From: Mucilaginibacter_A sp050954285
Lineage (GTDB): Bacteria; Bacteroidota; Bacteroidia; Sphingobacteriales; Sphingobacteriaceae
Reading direction: 5' to 3'
Length of the DNA: 64,000 nt
Assembly: GCA_050954285.1 (NCBI GenBank)
Contig: JBPBPL010000018.1
Span: 79,673-143,672, forward strand
Part shown: one piece after another, positions 7,530 through 16,918 of the stretch
Layout of the letters: the number at the start of each line of letters is the position of its first letter
Numbering within the stretch: the first letter of the stretch is position 1
Translations under genes and position numbers: made by a program
Notes under the pieces: model-generated
What the model was told of the DNA's origin: nothing
Seen by the model: the letters and a program-made list of their open reading frames with translations, nothing else
The model's database searches: none

Positions 7530-7923
7530 AGTTATAAGAATTTAATTTATGAAATTGCTACACAAGAAATAATTAGGTTACGGCAAATACAAAATTTTTT
7601 TAGGCTGACTGATTATGTTAGGAATGGAAACCAATATCTAAATCTAAAGTTTTGTTATTTTAATTTATAAAGAAAAATTTGTGTGCTAAAAACAGCATCA
7701 GGCTAATTTGCAGGAGAACTGTTTCTGTAAAGGCTATGGGTAAAATGGAAATAAGTATTATCAATGTAATAAATTTTAACACATTCTGTTAACTTTAATA
7801 TAAAAGAATGTTGTTTAGAAGTTGATTTTTACAGAATCTTAAAAAATCAAAGTTGGTTGTAAGAATTTACTGCACTAAGCATATATTCGTCTGATAAGCC
7901 ATTATTTAACTTTAAAAAAAGCA
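7530..7923. other. Divergent intergenic region between ssb and gltB
   Basis: The 394 AT-rich bases hold the ssb and gltB promoters. An element copy (GCTAAAAACAGCATC, 7685-7699) lies in the middle. There is a candidate gltB promoter at 7857-7889. I see no open frame or structured RNA that I can support. Confidence 0.45.
7857..7889 (+). promoter_or_regulatory. Candidate gltB promoter
   Basis: TTG at 7857-7859, 22 bases of spacing and TATATTCG at 7882-7889 resemble the Bacteroidota -33 TTG / -7 TAnnTTTG promoter with one mismatch. It would give a leader of about 30 bases before the ATG at 7924. Confidence 0.3.
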
Positions 7924-10900
7924 ATGGAACACTTTGAAACTGACCAGCAAGGATTGTATGACCCACAATTTGAGCATGATTCCTGCGGTACGGGATTTAT
8001 TACCCATATCCACGGGCACAAATCACATAATATCATTGCCGATGCGCTTACCATGCTGGAAAACATGGAGCACAGAGGTGCCTGCGGCTGTGATCCTGAT
8101 TCTGGCGATGGTGCCGGGTTACTGATTCAGATTCCACATGGTTTTTTGTTGGATGAATGCACTTCGGATGAAATTTCTTTAAAAGAACCGGGCGAATACG
8201 GAATCGGAATGCTGTTTTTACCCAAAGATTCAGGTATAAAAAAAGCATGTCGCGCTATTATTCAGCAATCCTGTGATAAGCTGGGCATGCAAATTTTGGG
8301 TTATCGTAAAGTGCCGGTTGATTCATCTTGCATTGGCGAAACAGCCCGCGCTGCGGAGCCAAGCGTGGAGCAATTGTTTGTTGCTCGTCCGTTACACATA
8401 CATACGCCCGAAGATTTTGAACGTAAGTTGTATGTATTGCGCCGCTTAATTACCAAAACAGTCAACGAAAATATTAAAACCGGGGTAGAACATTTTTATT
8501 TTACTTCGTTTTCCTGCAAAGTTATTGTTTACAAAGGTCAGCTAACCACTTATCAGGTTCGGCAATATTATGCGGATTTGCGCGATGAACGCGTAACATC
8601 AGGTTTTGGGATGATCCATTCGCGGTTTTCTACCAATACTTTCCCGTCCTGGAAACTGGCCCAGCCCTTTCGTTTTCTGGCTCATAATGGCGAAATTAAT
8701 ACGCTTACCGGCAATTTAAACTGGTTTTATTCTGGGGTAAGATCTTATGTTTCTCCGTTTTTCACCAAAGAAGAAATGGAGATTTTATTTCCGGTAATTG
8801 ATAATAATCAATCGGATTCTGCCTGTTTAGATAATGTTGTGGAAGTTTTAATGCACTCAGGCCGTTCGCTGCCACATGTCATGATGATGCTGGTGCCCGA
8901 AGCCTGGGACGGCAATGAGCAAATGGACCCGCTAAAAAAAGCATTTTACGAATACCACGCTACACTGATGGAGCCCTGGGACGGCCCAGCCGCGTTAAAT
9001 TTTACCGATGGAAAAATTATTGGTGCGCTGCTGGACCGAAATGGCTTGCGCCCATTGCGTTACGTAGTAACGAATGATGGCCGCGTAATTGTAGCTTCTG
9101 AGGCTGGTGTTTTACCATTAGATGAAAAAACAGTGGTAGAAAAAGGCCGTTTGCAGCCTGGTAAAATGTTTTTGGTGGATACCACGCAAGGCAAAATCAT
9201 TACGGATGAAGAGATCAAAAAACAAATCACCAGTCGCCAGCCCTATGGCAACTGGTTAGAAAATTATAAAATCCGGCTGGATGAACTGGCTGAGCCACGG
9301 GTTTCTTTTACCAACTTAACCAAAGAATCTGTTTTTAAATACCAGCAGGTTTTTGGTTATACCCGCGAAGATATCGAAACCATTATCAAACCGATGGCAA
9401 CGGATGGCAAAGAGCCAATTGGTTCCATGGGAACGGATGTACCGCTGGCTGTTTTATCAGATCGGCCGCAACATATTTCCAGCTATTTCAAGCAGTTTTT
9501 CGCTCAGGTTACCAATCCACCGATTGACCCAATTCGGGAACGTTTGGTAATGAGTCTGGTAACTTTTATTGGTAACAACGGCAATTTGCTGGATGAAGAC
9601 AAAATGCATTGTCATTGTGTAGAACACAGTCAGCCGATTTTACATGATTACGAACTGGAAAAGCTGCGCAGTATTGATACCGGTTTGTTTCATGCCAAAA
9701 CTTTACAGACCTACTTCAAAGCCGATAATTTGCCAGGTTCTTTAGCGAACGGCTTGAACAGACTTTGCCGTTATGCAGAAGATGCTGTTCAGGATGGTTT
9801 TGAGGTTTTGATTTTATCCGATCGTGCAGTGGATTCTGAGCATGCGCCGATACCTTCCTTGCTGGCCGTTTCTGCCATTCATCACCATTTAATTAAAAAA
9901 GGTTTACGCGGAGCCGTAGGATTGGTAGTTGAAGCCGGTGATATTTGGGAAGTGCATCATTTTGCCTGTTTGCTGGCCTTTGGCGCAACGGCAATTAATC
10001 CGTATCTGGCACTGGCCACGATCAATACTTTGTCTCATCAAGGGAAAATGGAAAGCGCACTGGATGTATCGGCCCTTTCTAAAAATTATATCAAAGCCGT
10101 TTGTGATGGGTTGCTGAAAATATTCTCTAAAATGGGTATTTCTACGCTGCAATCTTATCATGGCTCGCAGGTTTTTGAAATTCTGGGGATTAACAAAGAA
10201 GTAGTAAACAAATATTTTACCGGCGGCATTACTCGTATCGGTGGTTTGGGTTTGGATGAAATTGCCCGCGAAACCTTATGTAAGCATGTAAATGGTTTCA
10301 GCAGTTCTAAAAAAGAAACCCAACTGCTTCCGGAAGGTGGTATTTACCAATGGACGCGCAGGGGAGAAGCACATTTGTTTAACCCGGAAACCGTGCATTT
10401 GCTGCAACACGCTACGCGAACCCAGGATTATGATATTTATAAAAAATACGCTAAACTGATTAATGAACAAACTGACCGCATGTACACCATTCGCGGTTTA
10501 CTGGATTTTGCGCATCACCGGGAAGCGGTTTCTATTGAGGAAGTAGAACCGATCGAAAGTATTATGAAAAGGTTCGCAACCGGTGCAATGTCTTTCGGTT
10601 CGATTTCCCACGAAGCACACAGTACCATTGCTATTGCCATGAATCGTATCGGTGGAAAAAGCAATACCGGTGAAGGCGGCGAAGATGAGATCCGTTACGT
10701 ACCGATGGAAAATGGTGATTCCATGCGTTCGGCCATTAAACAAATTGCTTCGGCGCGTTTTGGCGTGACTTCCAATTATTTAACGAATGCTGATGAATTG
10801 CAGATTAAAATGGCACAAGGTGCAAAACCGGGTGAAGGCGGGCAATTGCCAGGCCATAAAGTGGATGACTGGATTGCAAAAGTACGCCACGCCACGCCTG

Positions 10901-12444
10901 GTGTTGGGTTGATTTCGCCGCCACCCCATCATGATATTTATTCGATTGAGGATCTGGCACAGTTAATTTTCGATTTGAAAAATGCAAATCGTGCTGCCAG
11001 GATCAATGTAAAGCTGGTTTCTAAAGCTGGTGTTGGTACAATTGCTGCTGGTGTAGCTAAAGCTCATGCTGATGTAATTTTAATTGCCGGAAGTGACGGC
11101 GGAACAGGTGCTTCGCCAATCAGCTCTGTAAAACATGCTGGTTTACCTTGGGAGCTCGGTTTATCCGAAGCACATCAAACTTTAGTTCGGAATAAATTAA
11201 GAAGCCGTGTGATTTTGCAGGCCGATGGTCAGATGAAAACCGGCAAAGATTTAGCTATCGCGGCCTTATTAGGTGCCGAAGAATGGGGTGTAGCCACAGC
11301 TGCCCTGGTTGCCGGTGGTTGTATTATGATGCGTAAGTGCCATTTAAATACTTGCCCTGTTGGAGTTGCTACACAAGATCCTGATTTGCGGAAATTATTT
11401 AGTGGCCGACCGGAACACGTGGTTAATTTATTCCAGTTTTTGGCGGAGGAACTGCGTGAAATTATGGCTGAATTAGGCTTTAAAACCGTAAACGAAATGG
11501 TTGGCCGGGTTCAGTTTTTAAAAGTTCGTGAAAATTTAAGTCACTGGAAAGCTAAAACAATTGATCTTTCTGCCTTGCTGCATCCGGTAAGCAATTCTCG
11601 CGAGCTGACGTTATATAACAGCGAAAAGCAGGATCATGGCATGGATGACATCATTGACTGGAAACTGCTGGAACAAGCCAAACCAGCTCTGGAAAACCTG
11701 ATGCCGGTGTATGCTTCTTTTACCGTTAAAAATACAGACCGTACCGTTGGAACATTATTATCCAACGAAATATCTAAAATTTATGGTTCTGCTGGTTTGC
11801 CTGCGGGATTGATCAATTATAAATTCACTGGTTCTGCCGGACAAAGTTTTGGTGCTTTTGCCACTAAAGGAATTTCTTTTGAGTTGGAAGGAGAAGCCAA
11901 TGATTATGTTGGAAAAGGACTTTGCGGTGCACAAATCGCAATTTATCCCCCTAAAAACAGTACGTTCATTGCAGAAAATAATATCCTGGTGGGTAATGTA
12001 GTGCTTTACGGTGCTACTTCAGGTGAAATGTTTATCCGCGGACAAGCCGGCGAACGTTTTGCAGTGCGTAACTCTGGAGCTACGGCTGTTGTAGAAGGAA
12101 TTGGTGATCATGGTTGCGAATATATGACAGGTGGCCGTGCTTTAATCCTCGGCAAAACCGGACGTAATTTTGCCGCCGGTATGAGTGGCGGAATTGCCTG
12201 GGTTTACGATGAAGATCATTCTTTCCGCGAAAACTGCAACAAAGAAATGGTAGATCTGGATACTTTGGATACTGCAGATGAGGAGGAAATTATCAGTCTG
12301 CTGCGTAAGCATGTGCAGTTAACGCATAGCAGCGTAGCACAAAACCTGCTCAACAACTGGCACGCAGTTTCATTCCAGTTCATCAAAGTATTCCCGAAAG
12401 AGTACAAAAAAGTATTACAACAAAAAGAACCTTTAACTATCTGA
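7924..12444 (+). CDS. gltB: Glutamate synthase, large subunit
   Basis: GltB makes glutamate from 2-oxoglutarate and glutamine, with electrons supplied by GltD. The 1506-residue protein has an N-terminal class II glutamine amidotransferase domain whose nucleophile is Cys21 (EHDSCGTGF), so a 20-residue propeptide is expected to be removed. It also has a central domain, an FMN synthase domain (GSDGGTGASPISS) and the [3Fe-4S] cluster Cys1133, Cys1139 and Cys1144 (C-x5-C-x4-C). The C-terminal beta-helix ends at about 1500. Length is typical of bacterial GltB. gltD follows after 13 bases. Two copies of the interspersed element are embedded in the coding sequence (8208-8222 coding GMLFLP, and 11710-11724 coding YASFTV). 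Confidence 0.98.
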   Translation: MEHFETDQQGLYDPQFEHDSCGTGFITHIHGHKSHNIIADALTMLENMEHRGACGCDPDSGDGAGLLIQIPHGFLLDECTSDEISLKEPGEYGIGMLFLPKDSGIKKACRAIIQQSCDKLGMQILGYRKVPVDSSCIGETARAAEPSVEQLFVARPLHIHTPEDFERKLYVLRRLITKTVNENIKTGVEHFYFTSFSCKVIVYKGQLTTYQVRQYYADLRDERVTSGFGMIHSRFSTNTFPSWKLAQPFRFLAHNGEINTLTGNLNWFYSGVRSYVSPFFTKEEMEILFPVIDNNQSDSACLDNVVEVLMHSGRSLPHVMMMLVPEAWDGNEQMDPLKKAFYEYHATLMEPWDGPAALNFTDGKIIGALLDRNGLRPLRYVVTNDGRVIVASEAGVLPLDEKTVVEKGRLQPGKMFLVDTTQGKIITDEEIKKQITSRQPYGNWLENYKIRLDELAEPRVSFTNLTKESVFKYQQVFGYTREDIETIIKPMATDGKEPIGSMGTDVPLAVLSDRPQHISSYFKQFFAQVTNPPIDPIRERLVMSLVTFIGNNGNLLDEDKMHCHCVEHSQPILHDYELEKLRSIDTGLFHAKTLQTYFKADNLPGSLANGLNRLCRYAEDAVQDGFEVLILSDRAVDSEHAPIPSLLAVSAIHHHLIKKGLRGAVGLVVEAGDIWEVHHFACLLAFGATAINPYLALATINTLSHQGKMESALDVSALSKNYIKAVCDGLLKIFSKMGISTLQSYHGSQVFEILGINKEVVNKYFTGGITRIGGLGLDEIARETLCKHVNGFSSSKKETQLLPEGGIYQWTRRGEAHLFNPETVHLLQHATRTQDYDIYKKYAKLINEQTDRMYTIRGLLDFAHHREAVSIEEVEPIESIMKRFATGAMSFGSISHEAHSTIAIAMNRIGGKSNTGEGGEDEIRYVPMENGDSMRSAIKQIASARFGVTSNYLTNADELQIKMAQGAKPGEGGQLPGHKVDDWIAKVRHATPGVGLISPPPHHDIYSIEDLAQLIFDLKNANRAARINVKLVSKAGVGTIAAGVAKAHADVILIAGSDGGTGASPISSVKHAGLPWELGLSEAHQTLVRNKLRSRVILQADGQMKTGKDLAIAALLGAEEWGVATAALVAGGCIMMRKCHLNTCPVGVATQDPDLRKLFSGRPEHVVNLFQFLAEELREIMAELGFKTVNEMVGRVQFLKVRENLSHWKAKTIDLSALLHPVSNSRELTLYNSEKQDHGMDDIIDWKLLEQAKPALENLMPVYASFTVKNTDRTVGTLLSNEISKIYGSAGLPAGLINYKFTGSAGQSFGAFATKGISFELEGEANDYVGKGLCGAQIAIYPPKNSTFIAENNILVGNVVLYGATSGEMFIRGQAGERFAVRNSGATAVVEGIGDHGCEYMTGGRALILGKTGRNFAAGMSGGIAWVYDEDHSFRENCNKEMVDLDTLDTADEEEIISLLRKHVQLTHSSVAQNLLNNWHAVSFQFIKVFPKEYKKVLQQKEPLTI

Positions 12445-12457
12445 TCAGTATAAATTA

Positions 12458-13936
12458 ATGGGAAAAGAAACCGGCTTTAAAATTTATGGAAGAGAGCTTC
12501 CTCCAAAAATTGCCGTACAGGAACGCGTACAAAACTATCAGGAATTTGTAGGAAATTATTCCGACGAAAAGCTACATGAGCAATCCTCACGCTGCATGAA
12601 CTGTGGCATTCCGTTCTGCCATTCCGGCTGTCCGCTGGGCAATATTATCCCGGAATTTAACGATGCCGTTTACAAAAAAAACTGGGAAGAAGCTTATCAG
12701 ATTTTATCCTCCACCAATAATTTTCCTGAATTTACAGGAAGAATTTGTCCGGCTCCATGCGAGTCAGCCTGCGTTTTAGGTATCAATAAGCCTGCTGTGG
12801 TGATTGAGGAAATTGAAAAACACATTATTGAAATTGCTTTTGCCAAAGGTTATGTTAAACCTAATGCGCCGCTGATCCGTTCCGGAAAAAAAGTGGCGGT
12901 GATCGGTTCGGGACCAGCAGGAATGGCGGCTGCAGCGCAACTGAATAAAGCCGGGCATTTGGTTACGGTTTTTGAGCGGGATGATCAGCCGGGCGGCCTG
13001 CTCCGTTATGGCATTCCGGATTTTAAGCTTGAAAAAACCGTGATTGACCGCCGGTTGGAGATTATGAAGAAGGACGGCATCGGCTTTAAATGCAATGTAG
13101 AAGTTGGAAAAGATATGGAAGCTGAGGAATTGATACGCAATTTTGATGCAGTAATTTTGAGCGGCGGTGCCACCATTCCGCGAAACCTGAATATTCCTGG
13201 GCGGGATTTAAAAGGAATTTATTATGCAATGGATTTCCTGACGCAGCAAAACAAGCGCGTAAGCAATACTTCTTTTACCGATGAAAATATTATCACTGCC
13301 GGTCAGGATGTAGTCATTATTGGCGGCGGCGATACCGGTTCTGATTGTGTGGGCACTTCCAATAGGCAGGGTGCGCGTTCTGTTAAGCAGTTTGAAGTCA
13401 ACTTCCAACCTTCCGAAGTGCGTACTTTAGCGATGCCGTGGCCAAGTTTCCCCAAACTTTTAAAAACATCCAGCTCTCATGAAGAAGGCTGCGAGCGTTT
13501 CTGGGGAATCTTAACAAAAGAATTTGTAGGCGATGAAAACGGGGATTTAAAAGGCGTATTGGTTGCTGATGTAGAATGGGAGAAAGATGCTTTGGGCCGA
13601 AGGATAAACTTTCAGGAAATTGAAGGTTCAGCAAGAGAAATACCTTGTCAGCGTGCATTTTTAGCAATGGGCTTCTCGCATCCGCAACAAAACGGTTTGC
13701 TGGAGCAGTTAGGTGTTGGCTTGGACGAACGCAAAAATGTAAAAGCAAAAGAAGGCATTTATCGAACCAATGTGAGCAAAGTTTTTACAGCTGGAGATAT
13801 GCGCCGCGGACAATCTTTAGTGGTTTGGGCAATTTCCGAAGGACGTGAAGCAGCCCGAAAAGTTGATGAGTTTTTAATGGGACACTCCGAACTTGAAAGT
13901 AAGGATTCCATCAATGAATACCAGATGAACCTGTAA
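12458..13936 (+). CDS. gltD: Glutamate synthase, small subunit (NADPH)
   Basis: GltD oxidises NADPH and passes electrons through FAD and [4Fe-4S] clusters to GltB. The 492 residues start with the cysteine-rich domain (Cys46, 49, 54, 58 in RCMNCGIPFCHSGCP, then CPAPCESAC). A Rossmann FAD site follows (VAVIGSGPAGMAAA, about 146-159), then an NADPH site (VVIIGGGDTGSDC), and the FAD-binding C-terminus VFTAGDMRRGQSLVVWAISEGREAA. It is in an operon with gltB and followed by a strong terminator. An element copy is inside the coding region (AATACTTCTTTTACC, 13265-13279). Confidence 0.97.
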   Translation: MGKETGFKIYGRELPPKIAVQERVQNYQEFVGNYSDEKLHEQSSRCMNCGIPFCHSGCPLGNIIPEFNDAVYKKNWEEAYQILSSTNNFPEFTGRICPAPCESACVLGINKPAVVIEEIEKHIIEIAFAKGYVKPNAPLIRSGKKVAVIGSGPAGMAAAAQLNKAGHLVTVFERDDQPGGLLRYGIPDFKLEKTVIDRRLEIMKKDGIGFKCNVEVGKDMEAEELIRNFDAVILSGGATIPRNLNIPGRDLKGIYYAMDFLTQQNKRVSNTSFTDENIITAGQDVVIIGGGDTGSDCVGTSNRQGARSVKQFEVNFQPSEVRTLAMPWPSFPKLLKTSSSHEEGCERFWGILTKEFVGDENGDLKGVLVADVEWEKDALGRRINFQEIEGSAREIPCQRAFLAMGFSHPQQNGLLEQLGVGLDERKNVKAKEGIYRTNVSKVFTAGDMRRGQSLVVWAISEGREAARKVDEFLMGHSELESKDSINEYQMNL

Positions 13937-13967
13937 AAAAATAGCTTGAAAACTCCTTGCGATATTT

Positions 13968-13995
13968 AAAAAAACCCGGATATTCCGGGTTTTTT
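13968..13995 (+). terminator. Intrinsic terminator of gltBD
   Basis: A stem of AAACCCGGA and TCCGGGTTT around a 3-base loop, flanked by A-run and T-run, starts 31 bases after the gltD stop. It also lies 32 bases past the end of the convergent GH5 gene, so it could act for both strands. Confidence 0.85.
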
Positions 13996-14027
13996 GATTT
14001 AAAAGTTATAGCTTATGTCTGAAATGA

Positions 14028-15251
14028 TTAAGGTTTCAGTCCTAAACCTTCTACATAACCTTGATTGGGTGTGCAGTTTTCAAAGCGGCAATTAATCAGC
14101 AATTCGTCCAGTGCTTGTTTAATTTGCTGGCGATTTGACGGTGCAGCTTCCCGAAGCTCTTTAAAAGTTGTTCTTGGTTTTTGGGTAAAGTTGATCAGAA
14201 GCGCATAGTTAGCAGGTTGCTTAAACTGAACGATACTGCTTTTAGCATCCATTTTTTTGTATGGCCAGTAGTTCCAGCCGATGTTGTTTTTTTCCAATAG
14301 CAGGCGGAAATTTTTAATCCATTCGTCATTATTTTCTCCGGTCTCGCCGATGTAAATTGGTACATTATATTGGTTGCTGAAATCGATGTATTTCTGGATT
14401 ACTTCCTGCTTCACATCGGTCCAGTAGGTGTGGAAAGTATAAACCAGTTTTGGATCGAATGGCGCACCAAATACACTGAAATTACCATCCCATTGGGCGC
14501 CACCTAAAAATATCAGGTGGTTTTGATCAACCATCCTGATCGCTGAAGTAATCTTTTTATAAAGCGGTTCCAGCAACGGGTTAAGTTTTGCAGCATCAAA
14601 GTAATGCGCAATCGGTTCGTTCAGCAAATCATAACCCATAATGATGGGTTCATTTTGATAACGGGCTGCAATTTTCTTCCATATATTGATAGTTAACTGC
14701 TGACTTTGTTCATTTTCAAACAAAAACGGATAGCCGTAACCATCATCAATATTATCACCGGTTTGGCCGCCTGGTGCGCAGTGCATATCCAAAATCAGGT
14801 AGATATTTTCTTTTTTTGCCCACTTAATCAATTTATCCAGCAAAACAAAGCCACGGTTTTCATCGGTTGTGCCGAGGTAAGTTTCGTTGGTGAAAAGACG
14901 GTGATTAAACGGTACGCGCAACGAATTCATGCCGGTGCTTTTCAAATAATGGATATCGGCTTCGGTAACATAATTATCCATGTATTTTTGCCAGAAATCT
15001 TTTGCCTGGTCCGGGCCGATCATTTCTGTAATCGCTTCATTAATCAGCCTCGGCGAAGAAACATCGTTAAATTTAAACATGTAACCTTCCGGCACCATCC
15101 AGTTGCCCAGGTTAGTACCTTTTAAAAGTATCGGTTTGCCATCTGTACCGATGATTTCTTTTCCTTTTACTGTAATAAACCTGTTTTGTGCTTCAATCTT
15201 AAATACACAAAAAGTTAAGGTTAAAAGTAATGGCAGTACGTATTTCTTCAT
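14028..15251 (-). CDS. Secreted glycoside hydrolase family 5 (endoglucanase-type)
   Basis: The 407-residue protein has a Sec signal peptide (MKKYVLPLLLTLTFCVFKIEA) and a GH5 TIM barrel. The visible signatures are LKGTNLGNWMVPEG near the N-terminus, LRVPF at 111-115, the acid/base Glu212 in DLLNEP and the nucleophile Glu303 in YIGETGE. GH5 enzymes cleave beta-1,4-, beta-1,3- or beta-1,6-glucans or mannans with retention. The subfamily is not clear to me. It is the last gene of the GH16-GH30-GH5 run, so a role in beta-1,3/1,6-glucan breakdown is likely by context. A divergent element copy (14232-14246) lies inside it. Confidence 0.9.
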   Translation of the reverse strand: MKKYVLPLLLTLTFCVFKIEAQNRFITVKGKEIIGTDGKPILLKGTNLGNWMVPEGYMFKFNDVSSPRLINEAITEMIGPDQAKDFWQKYMDNYVTEADIHYLKSTGMNSLRVPFNHRLFTNETYLGTTDENRGFVLLDKLIKWAKKENIYLILDMHCAPGGQTGDNIDDGYGYPFLFENEQSQQLTINIWKKIAARYQNEPIIMGYDLLNEPIAHYFDAAKLNPLLEPLYKKITSAIRMVDQNHLIFLGGAQWDGNFSVFGAPFDPKLVYTFHTYWTDVKQEVIQKYIDFSNQYNVPIYIGETGENNDEWIKNFRLLLEKNNIGWNYWPYKKMDAKSSIVQFKQPANYALLINFTQKPRTTFKELREAAPSNRQQIKQALDELLINCRFENCTPNQGYVEGLGLKP

Positions 15252-15284
15252 CTTTTATTTAAGTGTTAAATCAGGATTTTTTGC

Positions 15285-15330
15285 AATGCTGTTTTTATCA
15301 CCCCAAATTTTGTATGATAAAAACAGCATC
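15285..15330. repeat. Facing pair of interspersed elements between GH30 and GH5
   Basis: The arms at 15286-15300 and 15315-15329 are perfect 15-bp complements (ATGCTGTTTTTATCA and its reverse complement) around a 14-base loop with a central AAATTT. They lie between the GH30 stop and the GH5 start in a same-strand gene run. They could act as a partial terminator. Confidence 0.8.
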
Positions 15331-15345
15331 AATATCAACCTAAAA

Positions 15346-16800
15346 CTACTGAATCATTATGGTGGAAATGGAGTGCGGCAAACTGCTCGTTTCAACAGCG
15401 TTTCCCGAAATGGAAAGGTTATAATCCACTTTTTTATCAGAAAGGTTTAAAACGATCACTGCAATTTTCCCATCTGTATTAATAAAAGCAGTGGTTTGCA
15501 AAACGCTTCTGCTTGAAGAACTGATAATGCGCTTGGCACCAGGACGAACAAATTTGGAAAAATGCCCTAAATAATAAAAGCTGTTGCTATAATGCAGTTC
15601 GCCGGTTTTAGTATCGGCGATGATAGGTGCATAGCAATAATTGCCTACGTGGTTGGGGCCGCCTTTTTCATCCAGCAAAATGTTCCAGTCGGTCCAACCG
15701 GTTGTTCCGGCGTTGAAATCGTTTACCAGCGAGCGGCCGTACCGCTCACCTAAAGCCCAATCATTAATTTTCGAATAATCAAATCTTTCTACACAACCTT
15801 CTGTAAACATGATGTTTGTGTTTGGGAAAGCTTCATGCACTCTTTCTACATTAACAAACTGCGGTTCGCCGCCGGTCCAGGTTTCATACCAGTGATAAGC
15901 AATTCCCCAAACATATTTTGCCGCTTCCGGGTCTTCCAGAACTGCACTGGCCCGCTGATAAACCAGATCGCGGTTATGATCCCAGGCCATTAATTTTTTT
16001 CCAGAATATCCTGCTTTCTGCAAAGTCGGACCTAAAACCTTGATAAAATCGCGTTCTTCATCCGCAGTATAAACGCAGGATTCCCAGGATTGCGTGGCCA
16101 TCGGTTCGTTTTCTACCGATAAACCCCAGATTGGGATGCCTTCTTTTTCGTACGCATCGATAAATTTTACATAAAAATTTGCCCAGTCTTGCCGGTATTG
16201 CGGCAACAAGTGGCCGCCATGCAACACATCATTATTGGTTTTCATGAAAGCCGGCGGGCTCCAGGGCGTGGCAAATAAATGGAGTTTGCTGCCCGCAGCA
16301 GCCATCACCTGTTTGATAAACGGAATGCGGAACTGCTCATCATGCTTCACACTAAAACTTTTCAGCGCGGCATCACCTTCGGTAATATAACTGTAACTGC
16401 CGCTGGAAAAATCGCAGCTCTGGATATTTGTCCGCCCCAACGTATAGCCAATTCCTTTATCGGTACTAAAATAAGCCTGTAAAACTTCCTGCTGCTTGTT
16501 TTTTGGCAATTTAAAAAAGGTTTCTGCGGAAGCATCTGTCAGTGCGCCGCCGATGCCAATAATGGATTGAAAAGTTTTGGAAGGATCAACAAAAACACTA
16601 ATCTCTGTTTCTACCGGTTGTGGCTTGGGCGCAAAAGTTAACGTTGCAGTTTTAGCCAAACGGTAATCTGTATTTTCGGCAGTGGTATAAACCGTTGCCG
16701 TTTTATTGCTGCTAAAAGAAGCATTTTGTGCTTTTGCCTGATGAAAAATACCCGGTAAACAAAGCATGGCTGCCAAAAATCGATTGTAATTTTTCTTCAT
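15346..16800 (-). CDS. Secreted glycoside hydrolase family 30 (beta-1,6-glucanase / glucosylceramidase-like)
   Basis: The 484-residue protein has a signal peptide (to about QAKA, residue 24) and a GH30 barrel plus C-terminal beta domain. Signatures are QSIIGIGGALTDASAETF (78-95), FATPWSPPAFMK (176-187), the acid/base Glu232 in SVENEP and the nucleophile Glu334 in IMFTEGC. This pattern is typical of GH30 subgroups hydrolysing beta-1,6-glucan or glucosylceramide-like beta-glucosides. It lies 118 bases after GH16 and 94 bases before GH5 on the same strand, supporting joint use on beta-1,3/1,6-glucan such as laminarin or fungal wall glucan. Specificity is inferred. Confidence 0.93.
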   Translation of the reverse strand: MKKNYNRFLAAMLCLPGIFHQAKAQNASFSSNKTATVYTTAENTDYRLAKTATLTFAPKPQPVETEISVFVDPSKTFQSIIGIGGALTDASAETFFKLPKNKQQEVLQAYFSTDKGIGYTLGRTNIQSCDFSSGSYSYITEGDAALKSFSVKHDEQFRIPFIKQVMAAAGSKLHLFATPWSPPAFMKTNNDVLHGGHLLPQYRQDWANFYVKFIDAYEKEGIPIWGLSVENEPMATQSWESCVYTADEERDFIKVLGPTLQKAGYSGKKLMAWDHNRDLVYQRASAVLEDPEAAKYVWGIAYHWYETWTGGEPQFVNVERVHEAFPNTNIMFTEGCVERFDYSKINDWALGERYGRSLVNDFNAGTTGWTDWNILLDEKGGPNHVGNYCYAPIIADTKTGELHYSNSFYYLGHFSKFVRPGAKRIISSSSRSVLQTTAFINTDGKIAVIVLNLSDKKVDYNLSISGNAVETSSLPHSISTIMIQ

Positions 16801-16878
16801 TCAAAAAGGTTTTATACTGATTAATAGTAGGTTGACTAAATTTATTTAAATAAATGATTGGTTTTGATAGCTGCAACG

Positions 16879-16893
16879 AATACTTCTTTTATC
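16879..16893 (+). repeat. Interspersed element copy between GH16 and GH30
   Basis: AATACTTCTTTTATC is followed by AACCAAAAA, matching core and tail of the family. It lies in the 118-base gap between two same-strand genes. Confidence 0.7.
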
Positions 16894-16918
16894 AACCAAA
16901 AACTGATTTTTTAAAAAG